In this document: positions 1-7,118 of the stretch, one piece after another
Layout: each line of letters starts with the position of its first letter
Position numbering within the stretch: position 1 is the stretch's first letter
Origin: Vibrio sp. J1-1
GTDB lineage: Bacteria > Pseudomonadota > Gammaproteobacteria > Enterobacterales > Vibrionaceae
NCBI RefSeq assembly: GCF_021728395.1
Contig: NZ_JAKKCM010000001.1
Span: 434,001 to 498,000, forward strand
Direction of reading: 5' to 3'
Length of the DNA: 64,000 bases
Notes under the pieces: generated by a model
The model's database searches: none
Seen by the model: the letters and a program-made list of their open reading frames with translations, nothing else
What the model was told of the DNA's origin: nothing
Made by a program: the position numbers and the translations under genes

Positions 1-423
1 ACCAGCTGTATTGTTGCTATCCACGACGGCGCTGCCCGTTTGTATATCCCCAAGGCCGTTTTTGTATTTGTGGATAGCAACTCCCTGCTCCTGCCAGTGG
101 ACCAGGTCTTTTGATGTCATATGGTACCACTCGGTCCCGTTTCCATTCGGGTAGTCAGCGTTATACAGATAGTAGTAATGCCAGACACCGTCAATCAGCA
201 ATGGACGCTGAGGATCGTTCATCCAGTGTCTGTTAGGAGTAATATGTATTGCAGGGCGGTAGGGAGACCATTTAACCGGGCGCGTAAACGGAGATAATTC
301 TGAAGATGTATGTTCAACAAACGATGGTGAACTAGTCACAACACCAGATGCCAGCAATGCACAGAGAGTGAAAGCAGTTCTGCTAGGCCTTACGCCCATC
401 AATGAATTTATATTAAAGCGCAT
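1..423 (-). CDS. GH32 fructan beta-fructosidase (levanase-like), 5' part only
   Basis: The minus-strand frame is open from the window edge to an ATG at 423 and gives the first 141 residues of a glycoside hydrolase family 32 enzyme. The start MRFNINSLMGVRPSRTAF leads into a hydrophobic stretch (about residues 16-30) that looks like a signal peptide. The GH32 nucleophile motif follows as WMNDP (about residue 70), and then HYYYLYN and TEWYHMTSKDLVHW, typical of the first blades of the five-bladed propeller. Known members hydrolyse levan, inulin or sucrose. It lies 73 bp downstream of levansucrase on the same strand, so the pair probably makes and recycles levan outside the cell. The catalytic acid and C-terminal domain are outside the window, so levanase and invertase cannot be told apart. 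Confidence 0.88.
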   Translation of the reverse strand, partial: MRFNINSLMGVRPSRTAFTLCALLASGVVTSSPSFVEHTSSELSPFTRPVKWSPYRPAIHITPNRHWMNDPQRPLLIDGVWHYYYLYNADYPNGNGTEWYHMTSKDLVHWQEQGVAIHKYKNGLGDIQTGSAVVDSNNTAG

Positions 424-442
424 AACCCTACTAATTATTATA

Positions 443-465
443 GAGGGGCGGAAAAGCCGCCCCTC
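443..465 (-). other. GC-rich intercistronic hairpin
   Basis: Inverted repeat GAGGGGCGG / CCGCCCCTC with a 5-nt loop between the levansucrase and GH32 genes. On the minus strand no U-tract follows, so it is more likely an mRNA-stabilising or processing stem that sets the ratio of the two products than a full terminator. Confidence 0.5.
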
Positions 466-496
466 TCATTTAATGGAATACAGAACTTAATAAGTT

Positions 497-2071
497 CTAC
501 TTAAGTGGTTTCCGGATAACACCGCTCGGATTGACGTTCACACCCGCTGGAATATCAGCCCAGCCGCCTAATCCATTTGTTCCGTAAGAGTAATCAACCT
601 CTGATTTCTCTCCATCAATCAGGACCTTGACAGTTGGCGCCAACGTACCACCGCGACGGAAATTTTCTTTAACGCCAACGGTATCAATGAATGATTGAAT
701 CAACCCACCAGGCATCACATAGTGCGAATAAGACTGGAAGTGGCCCGCTGGTTGGTTATAGTCTGGATCGTAAGGTGTTCCTGGGTAGAAATTCAGGTTA
801 GTTGGGTTACCAAGCACTAAACCAGAGCCTTGGTTCATTGGCTGGTAATCACTACGAATACCATCACCAACAAAGCCATACACCCCTTCAGGACCTGTGA
901 TACCATTTGCAAATGTTGTGCTGTGGCTAATAGTGAACAGGTAGTATTTACCATCTTTTTGATAGATTTGAGGGCGTTCGGTCTGGTCAGTAACACAGTT
1001 AGCCGACAGGATAGGTGGTAAAAACTCCCACTCAGTAAGGTCTTCATTGGTTGCTCGTGCTAAACCAACGTTACCAATCTGGAAAGTCGCACCCGATGCA
1101 TTCACTTCTCGCACTGTTTCTGCATAAGGGTCACCAACTTGGTATCCCAGATCTTCCTCGGTACATTTAGCCGAACCCCTTTCCATTGCGGAGTTCCCCT
1201 CAAACACCATAAAGGTTTCACCTGGGTGAGCAGGATCTTCAAAGGTGAACGGGTCACGGAAGTTAAAGTAAGGGTTTTGTTCAGCAGTTTGATAGTAAGT
1301 ACCGTCTGCTTCCAGAAGATTAATCACTTTATCGAATCCAGTGAACTTCACGCCATTTTTATTCGCGTGTATCTTGCCGACACTCAGTGCGATACGTGGG
1401 TCGTATGGCTTGATGTCATTACCCGCTGAGTCGCGATAGAACGCTACATCAGTAAAGAAAAGTTTGACCTCACCACCTGGAAAAACTCGTGCAGAACCAG
1501 ACCATTGTGTTTGATGGCTGAATGACTGATCCTCAAAGATTTCCCCAGTTACCCCTTCATCAAAAACAAGACCACCGTAAGTCCATCCACCGTTTTCCGG
1601 ACGCTCTTCCGCTGGAATGCCCGCAGGGCGATAGAAGTAGCCGATCTTCGCAAACTGGTGGCGTTCATCAAAACCTAGGCTTCGATCTGCAACAAGCGAG
1701 AAAATGACTTCCTGGCCATTAATACTGTATTGGTTCGCATCTGCATCAGTTAATGGCCATGAATCCCAAACCCATACCTGCTCGTCAGACATATCTGGAA
1801 AGTCCTGTGGAACACTCGGCATGGTGTACTCTTGTGGCATCGAGTTTTCACGCGATCCCGCCATAGGGTCAGACAAGCGCTTAAGTTGGCGCGCGTCAGC
1901 TCTAGTCCACTTAGCCGTAAAGTTACTATCAGGAGAGTAAGCTTCTTGAGTGTGTACTGTAGGCTCAGGACCTGGTTGAAGCTGAGCTGCGAAACCCACC
2001 GGGCTCACCGCAGCTGAGCCGATTATCATGCCTAATATCGGCACTCCCGCTTTAATTTTTGTCGAACGCAT
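497..2071 (-). CDS. Levansucrase (GH68), secreted
   Basis: A 524-residue glycoside hydrolase family 68 protein. Such enzymes transfer the fructosyl group of sucrose to a growing levan chain and release glucose. A signal peptide is visible (residues 1-29, ending GFAA). The three catalytic residues sit in family motifs: nucleophile D103 in VWDSW, transition-state stabiliser D273 in FRDPF and acid/base E365 in TERPQ. WSGSARV (about 190-196) and FEGN (290-293) are also typical. Length fits Gram-negative levansucrases. AGGT lies before the ATG. The leader carries a class I c-di-GMP aptamer and a LacI-like palindrome, so expression is probably tied both to the biofilm/motility decision and to sugar. 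A partial GH32 hydrolase follows in the same direction. An inulosucrase is possible but less likely in Gram-negatives. Confidence 0.95.
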   Translation of the reverse strand: MRSTKIKAGVPILGMIIGSAAVSPVGFAAQLQPGPEPTVHTQEAYSPDSNFTAKWTRADARQLKRLSDPMAGSRENSMPQEYTMPSVPQDFPDMSDEQVWVWDSWPLTDADANQYSINGQEVIFSLVADRSLGFDERHQFAKIGYFYRPAGIPAEERPENGGWTYGGLVFDEGVTGEIFEDQSFSHQTQWSGSARVFPGGEVKLFFTDVAFYRDSAGNDIKPYDPRIALSVGKIHANKNGVKFTGFDKVINLLEADGTYYQTAEQNPYFNFRDPFTFEDPAHPGETFMVFEGNSAMERGSAKCTEEDLGYQVGDPYAETVREVNASGATFQIGNVGLARATNEDLTEWEFLPPILSANCVTDQTERPQIYQKDGKYYLFTISHSTTFANGITGPEGVYGFVGDGIRSDYQPMNQGSGLVLGNPTNLNFYPGTPYDPDYNQPAGHFQSYSHYVMPGGLIQSFIDTVGVKENFRRGGTLAPTVKVLIDGEKSEVDYSYGTNGLGGWADIPAGVNVNPSGVIRKPLK

Positions 2072-2190
2072 TTTACTTACCTGTTAATAAAAAATATCAA
2101 ATGTGCAATTTTCCAGACGTGGTTAACCCTCAGTCATGTCATAAACTAACAACGGAAAACCATTCAACACTTCTAAAAATCACCCAAATA

Positions 2191-2206
2191 TCGGTAACGT
2201 TCCCGA
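2191..2206. promoter_or_regulatory. LacI-family operator-like palindrome upstream of levansucrase
   Basis: TCGGTAACGTTCCCGA is a 16-bp near-perfect palindrome (14 of 16 positions) with the central CG typical of LacI/ScrR/CscR-type operators. It lies about 120 bp upstream of the levansucrase ATG, between the gene and the riboswitch, where a sucrose- or fructose-responsive repressor could act on a proximal promoter or block elongation. No LacI gene is in the window. Confidence 0.5.
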
Positions 2207-2333
2207 TTTTAGATAAAACATAGCCATTCACATCCAAACTAAATCAAAAAATGACCGAATGCATTCGTGAATGAAAACACCAAACCGAAAGTTTGATATT
2301 AAGATACGAATAAATTTAATTAGTCGAAATACA

Positions 2334-2420
2334 AAACTGGCGGTCCCGCTATCATAGGAAATTTCCGTTAGATCGGAGACTTTGCGTCACCTCCTTTCAG
2401 AGGTTTTGCCTTTTCAGTCA
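2334..2420 (-). promoter_or_regulatory. Cyclic-di-GMP-I (GEMM-I) riboswitch aptamer
   Basis: Read on the minus strand the segment has the conserved parts of the class I c-di-GMP aptamer in order: GGCAAAACC; a stem ACCTC/GAGGT closed by a GAAA tetraloop; the invariant GACGCAAAG; CTCCG and CTAA; a short second hairpin (GGAAATTTCC); and TATGATAGCGGGACCG, matching the 3' tetraloop-receptor side. The flanks GACTG and CAGTT can form the closing P1 helix. It is laid out like the V. cholerae Vc2 aptamer. About 260 nt separate it from the levansucrase start, and no strong terminator is visible in between, so the expression platform and the direction of the response are unknown. Confidence 0.85.
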
Positions 2421-2484
2421 AGCACCTTACAAAAGGAGAGATGATGAACTGATTGTGGGGAAGCCTTTGCTATCCACGCGAAAA

Positions 2485-2512
2485 ATCATAGCAATGAAAT
2501 ATTACAATTCAA
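2485..2512 (-). promoter_or_regulatory. Putative sigma-70 promoter for the riboswitch leader
   Basis: On the minus strand TTGAAT (2512-2507), a 16-bp spacer and TATGAT (2490-2485) form a reasonable promoter. It would start RNA near 2478, roughly 60 nt before the riboswitch, giving a leader of about 400 nt ahead of levansucrase. Confidence 0.45.
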
Positions 2513-3008
2513 GAACAACAAGGTTAAGCCCATAAAACTCTGACAATAGCCTTACGCCAAAAAGCTTTTATCTATGAATGCTGCTGCCTAACCAGACCTT
2601 ACTGAGGCTGACTTGTATCCGGTTACAATTAATCTACACAGAAAATTCATCACGCTTTCCTACACATACCAACCTATTTGCATAAAAATTAAATTTTCAT
2701 GACAAACAATTATTTATAAACAAAATAAGAACAAAAAGTAGGCACCAGACAATTTTTAAACTTAATACCCCCCTAACCATTGGGAGCGTTACCATAAAGA
2801 ATTTAAGCAACTCGGGTAAGCTACGCTACGCAAGCGACGGCCATAATTTCCACTTCACCAACTTTCTTTACTGGAAATCTCTGATATGACTACGCGAAAC
2901 ACAAAGAAATATTTTATATCTGCTCCTCAACGCTCAGCCTTAGATTTATCAAATAGGGAGGATTTATAACCTGACTCTCTTGATAAAATAATCAGAATCA
3001 ATCGGAAG
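2513..3008. other. Intergenic region without a recognised element
   Basis: An AT-rich stretch between the divergent levansucrase leader and the kinase-like gene. The only item noted is TGGGAGCGTTACCA at 2781-2794, a poor palindrome (10 of 14) that could be a second LacI-type half-operator. I see no gene or terminator. Confidence 0.4.
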
Positions 3009-3020
3009 ATGGGCATTCAC

Positions 3021-4118
3021 ATGGACAAACGTCAAAAGCAGCAGATGCAATTTGAAAAGAGTGGGGAAAATCTCATTGTTGGCAGTATTGCAGATTGCCC
3101 GATATCTCCGGACCAATTGGCGCTAACGACGGAAGCATCTCCTTATGTTGTCGAAGCATTTCAGAGTGGGTTAACGGCTGAAGTATTTCGAGTTCGGTTT
3201 GGCGGAAAAGACTACACCCTGAAAAAGAAACGCCCAGAGGCCAAAGTACAGAATCTCAATGGTCAGCTTTCGTTTCTGAATGAAGTACAACGTCGTTTCG
3301 ATTTGCAAAAACGGAAAGATTCTCCGCACACATCCGTGGACTTCGAATGCATCGTTCCGACGGTTTACGCTGATTATCGCTTAGGCATCATTCTCTCTGA
3401 ATGGATTGAAGGAAAACCCGTCAGCGACATATCCTCCTCATTGCTTTATCAGCTGTTCTCGACATTGTCAGCTTGTGAAAAAAGTGGTCTGTTCGAGTGG
3501 GATCTGTGCAGCGGCAACCTGCTTGTGGATAACGACCATAAGCTCTGGCTGTTCGACTTCGGCTACATGTACCCCTTCAACCCGTTAACTGAGCTCAATA
3601 GTGATGGCCTTAACGCGCCAATCTTTCAGTTTTGTGAACGTTTTGAAACCCGATTCCTATCGGGCTGGCTTGTGAAGAAAAATTGTTCACACCTAGAGTC
3701 ATTAGCTCTGTTCAAAAATGTTAAGCATGAAGCGCTTACTGTCTTGCTTGAGCAATGTAAGTGGTTACGCAGGAACGAGGCAAGTTCAGCAGTCTTAAGC
3801 TACAAAGAAGCGCTAGTGACTAAATACCAAACCGCGCTGCAGAGTGAAGAGGCTTTAGAGGCATTGTTTGTTGTAGAGATGTTCCGCTCTCATTGTATGG
3901 ATATTGAGGATGACATTGATGGTAGAAGTTGTACCGCAACGACACTAAAGCGCGTCAATACGGTTCTTGAGATGGTAAACGATCATTATGATTTCCTCAG
4001 CGAACAAGGTGCACTGTTCTACCAAAATGAAGGGAAATCAAAGCAAGAACTCATGGACTCCTACCGCGAAAAACTTGCTTTGGTGAAGGAATATCAGCTC
4101 AGCGAAAGTCACCAGTAA
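3021..4118 (+). CDS. Protein-kinase-fold phosphotransferase of unknown substrate
   Basis: Residue numbers count from the alternative ATG at 3009. The protein has a kinase-like core: a lysine-bearing strand YTLKKKRPE (about residues 68-76), a catalytic loop WDLCSGNLLVDN (about 164-175, with the aspartate and the metal-binding asparagine) and a DFG triad in WLFDFGYMYPF. This is the layout of aminoglycoside-phosphotransferase and RIO-like small kinases; no membrane segment or signal peptide is seen. About 175 residues of helical C-terminal sequence follow, with no motif I recognise. The 3009 ATG directly abuts GGAAG, which is too close for a ribosome site, so I prefer the ATG at 3021, although its 12-nt spacing is long. 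It stands alone between divergent levansucrase and a convergent protease. The substrate cannot be inferred; a sugar, a small metabolite or a protein are all possible. Confidence 0.72.
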   Translation: MDKRQKQQMQFEKSGENLIVGSIADCPISPDQLALTTEASPYVVEAFQSGLTAEVFRVRFGGKDYTLKKKRPEAKVQNLNGQLSFLNEVQRRFDLQKRKDSPHTSVDFECIVPTVYADYRLGIILSEWIEGKPVSDISSSLLYQLFSTLSACEKSGLFEWDLCSGNLLVDNDHKLWLFDFGYMYPFNPLTELNSDGLNAPIFQFCERFETRFLSGWLVKKNCSHLESLALFKNVKHEALTVLLEQCKWLRRNEASSAVLSYKEALVTKYQTALQSEEALEALFVVEMFRSHCMDIEDDIDGRSCTATTLKRVNTVLEMVNDHYDFLSEQGALFYQNEGKSKQELMDSYREKLALVKEYQLSESHQ

Positions 4119-4126
4119 CCACTTAA

Positions 4127-4163
4127 TAGCCCAAGTAAAAAGTGCGTCCTCTCACTTGGGCTA
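4127..4163. terminator. Convergent hairpin between kinase and M16 protease genes
   Basis: Ten-base inverted repeat TAGCCCAAGT / ACTTGGGCTA around a 17-nt loop, placed where two convergent genes end. There is no U-tract on either side, so it is a weak bidirectional terminator candidate. Confidence 0.45.
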
Positions 4164-4180
4164 AGTGACTAGTGAACAAC

Positions 4181-6931
4181 TTATTGGGTTGGATTGAGAA
4201 TGATCGTTGTACGTTTTGCTTGCGGCCCAAATACTGATCGCGCGCGCGATTGAACCTCTTCCAAAGTAATGCCTTTAGCCGTGTCTTCGACATTCAGTAA
4301 CACATCGAGCCCATAGTCGTGCACCAGATAACGGCCATATGCCCACGCTCGCTGGTTCGGCCTGTCTTCCATACCCTGCATGGCGACCACCAACTGCTTC
4401 GCCGCGATATCGAGCTCTTGTTGGGTAATATTTTCCGCCAAATCATCAAAAATTTTATTTAGCTGGCTGTCCATTATCGCTACATCTTTCGGATCGACTT
4501 GCGACTCAAAGATCCAATCTGATACTTGCTCACGATCCTGTATCATCGGGTAAATACTCGGATTGTAATCCAGACTTAGGTCTTCACGTAATTGATCTAA
4601 TATACGTGCGGTACTGATGCGTTTTAGGATATCGACAACCATGGTGTCTCTCCCACTTTGAGCATCGTCATTGGCGTTGGTCAAGCGCTGCAAGTAAAGT
4701 GAGGACGGCTCATGGCCATCAGTTATCACCGTGCGGGTCGGCCCACCGGATCTCAGCGCCACGCGGTAATCAATTTGCTTACTCGGGCTCATTTCGATAG
4801 CAGCAATATACCTGCGCAGCAGAGGCTCAAGTTGCTCTGGTTCTACATCTGCCACCACCACCATCTTGAAACCGTTATTGAACTTAAATAAACGCTTGTG
4901 TACCGCAAATATCTGTTCCGTAGTAACGCTCTCGACACCGTCGCTGTCCAAAATACGATGGCGACTTTCCGGCAGATAAGCATTTTGATTGGCTTCCTGA
5001 ACCAACTTTCCCATTGGTGATTCAAAAAACGCGCGACGCTGCTGTTTAAATTCTTGCTTTACCGCTGTCAGTTGGCGTTCATCAACCTTTATTTCTGTGC
5101 TCAGGTTATAAATGGCATTCAATGCATTTTCCAACTGTGTTTTTTGTGTGGTTACTTTTACGCCGTGACTGGTGGTATCTAGCATCGGGACAATAGAAAT
5201 ATTGTTGCTACGTAAGTAACTGTCTAACTCAGATCCTGAAAAGTCCCCTAGCCCGCTTCTTACGGTTGCCATGGTTGCTATCTCATAAGCTGGGTAAAGC
5301 AGCTTATCTACTGCCGCTTTTCCGCCTTGGCTTGCAAAGTAAATGTAAGCGCGCCCACCCGATTTTTCATCTTTTTGGAACCATACATCCACGCCATTAG
5401 AGAGCGTGTAGACCTCAAACCCTCCCGCTTCTTTGCGAGCGCTGATAATGCTGCCTTCTTTAACTGGCTGAAGGAAACCACCCGCTCTCGCTTCCATCGA
5501 CAATGGTTTTTCTCCGGGTTGGAAGTAAGCCGTATTCAGAGATGAAAATACATCGGAAAACTGCGCGCGCGTTTCATTTTTACTCATCCCGATGGAAAAG
5601 CTCGGCGGCAAAGATAACAGCTCTGTAATGTGAGTATTCACACTTGCTAACGTGGCGCTGCCGAGAAACATTGCCAAGCTCTGAGCATAACTCTGTTTAG
5701 ACTGGCTGACGCTGTTTTGCTCTAACTGGAATACACGCGCATCAGCGTAGCTATTTGGTTTACGCTTGCTCCAGTCGGAATCCAGATTGGTGAGTTCACC
5801 TTGCCAGTTGGCCATAATACTGTCTAATTCCGCTTGCGTTACTCCATAATCCCGAAGCGACGTTAACGCATTGACAAACAGGCTGTGCATTTGATCACGT
5901 CGCTCTGGCGCAAATGAAATACCAGCAGACATCATGCGGTGGTAGTTGGAATAGTAAGGCTGAGCATACGCATACTGAAAGGGGACGGCTGCATCATTGA
6001 GAGCCGTAATAAGTCTCTGTTGAATTAATTGTCCAGCGACTTCATCTAGCCATTCCTGATGCTGTTGTTCGACGGTTTGACGTCCTATCGCTTCTCGTTC
6101 AATAACAAGATGCAAGCTGGGTGATTCTATGGAGTTACTTGGCAGGATTTCATTGTTAGTGTTTACCCGAATATCACGGCGTTTTTTGACAACAACATCT
6201 GACGTGCTTTTCCAACTGGAAAAGGTCTTGTTAATGTCGTCAGAAAGAGCGTCGATATTTACATTGCCAGTCACGATAAGTTCAGCGTACTGAGGCTGAT
6301 ACCACTGTTGATAAAAGCTTTTCAACGTAGCTGGCGTCGCCTTTTCTATCGAGTCTCTTGTACCAATAGGATCATGCTCACCATAGGGTGTACCTTCCAC
6401 CGAAGCTTGATACGCATTCAAAGCAAAGGGCTTGTCATCCGGGTTTGCCCGACGCCACTCGCCTAAGATCACACCTTTTTCTTTTTCCACTTGGGTTGGT
6501 GAAAACGTCAACCCATCGCCAATATCTCGCATCCAGATTAGTGCGTCTTGCAATTGACTGGGGTTCGCAAGCTCCAGTTTGTATCCTGTTTGCTGATAGG
6601 TCGTGAAAGCATTGATGTCCGCGCCAAAACTCCCTCCAGACTGCTCGAATAATCTTATCGCCTCATTACCAGAAAAGTGCGTACTGCCATTAAACGCCAT
6701 GTGCTCAACAAAATGCGCATATCCTTTTTGGTTTTCTTGCTCTTGGAACGAACCAATATTCATCACCATTCGAACCGAGATCTCTTGGTCTTGTGTCGGG
6801 TAAACATGGTATCTCAATCCATTCGGTAGCTGATTAACATACCAGTTACTGTCAGCCTGAATCTTTGTCGAATGAGGGGTAACAGCACATCCCGACAATA
6901 TTAACGTCGAGGCTAACAAACTATAGCGCAT
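4181..6931 (-). CDS. M16-family zinc metallopeptidase, lipoprotein (PqqL/insulinase-like)
   Basis: A 916-residue protein with a lipobox (LSGC near residue 15), so it is probably a membrane-anchored periplasmic protein. The inverted zinc motif HFVEH (H73, E76, H77) and the downstream glutamate in GVILGEWRR (about 150-158) mark an active M16 N-terminal domain. A second M16-like half follows (from about 500), giving the usual two-lobed clamshell of about 900 residues seen in the PqqL/pitrilysin group. These proteases degrade peptides that fit inside the chamber. It is a single gene, convergent with the kinase-like gene and downstream of PL8 on the same strand. No link to glycan use is visible. 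Confidence 0.93.
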   Translation of the reverse strand: MRYSLLASTLILSGCAVTPHSTKIQADSNWYVNQLPNGLRYHVYPTQDQEISVRMVMNIGSFQEQENQKGYAHFVEHMAFNGSTHFSGNEAIRLFEQSGGSFGADINAFTTYQQTGYKLELANPSQLQDALIWMRDIGDGLTFSPTQVEKEKGVILGEWRRANPDDKPFALNAYQASVEGTPYGEHDPIGTRDSIEKATPATLKSFYQQWYQPQYAELIVTGNVNIDALSDDINKTFSSWKSTSDVVVKKRRDIRVNTNNEILPSNSIESPSLHLVIEREAIGRQTVEQQHQEWLDEVAGQLIQQRLITALNDAAVPFQYAYAQPYYSNYHRMMSAGISFAPERRDQMHSLFVNALTSLRDYGVTQAELDSIMANWQGELTNLDSDWSKRKPNSYADARVFQLEQNSVSQSKQSYAQSLAMFLGSATLASVNTHITELLSLPPSFSIGMSKNETRAQFSDVFSSLNTAYFQPGEKPLSMEARAGGFLQPVKEGSIISARKEAGGFEVYTLSNGVDVWFQKDEKSGGRAYIYFASQGGKAAVDKLLYPAYEIATMATVRSGLGDFSGSELDSYLRSNNISIVPMLDTTSHGVKVTTQKTQLENALNAIYNLSTEIKVDERQLTAVKQEFKQQRRAFFESPMGKLVQEANQNAYLPESRHRILDSDGVESVTTEQIFAVHKRLFKFNNGFKMVVVADVEPEQLEPLLRRYIAAIEMSPSKQIDYRVALRSGGPTRTVITDGHEPSSLYLQRLTNANDDAQSGRDTMVVDILKRISTARILDQLREDLSLDYNPSIYPMIQDREQVSDWIFESQVDPKDVAIMDSQLNKIFDDLAENITQQELDIAAKQLVVAMQGMEDRPNQRAWAYGRYLVHDYGLDVLLNVEDTAKGITLEEVQSRARSVFGPQAKRTTIILNPTQ

Positions 6932-7118
6932 AACAATGATCCGAGATGATGACTATGCAATTCAAACTCTCTCTCGTCGCATAGCCTTAATATGAGTGAT
7001 GGGGTCTTCGGCTTAAATCCGTGCTCCAGATCCCGCTTTAGCTGTGGTTCATGTCCAATTGAATTCAAGGTGGAGGACTGCAAACGTAGCCACTAGCTCA
7101 AGTTCAAATTCAAGAAAA

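Noticed and set aside
835..1940. Several ORFs of 60-96 codons on both strands inside the levansucrase gene
   Set aside because: They are shadows of a gene with complete catalytic motifs and have no ribosome sites or family features.
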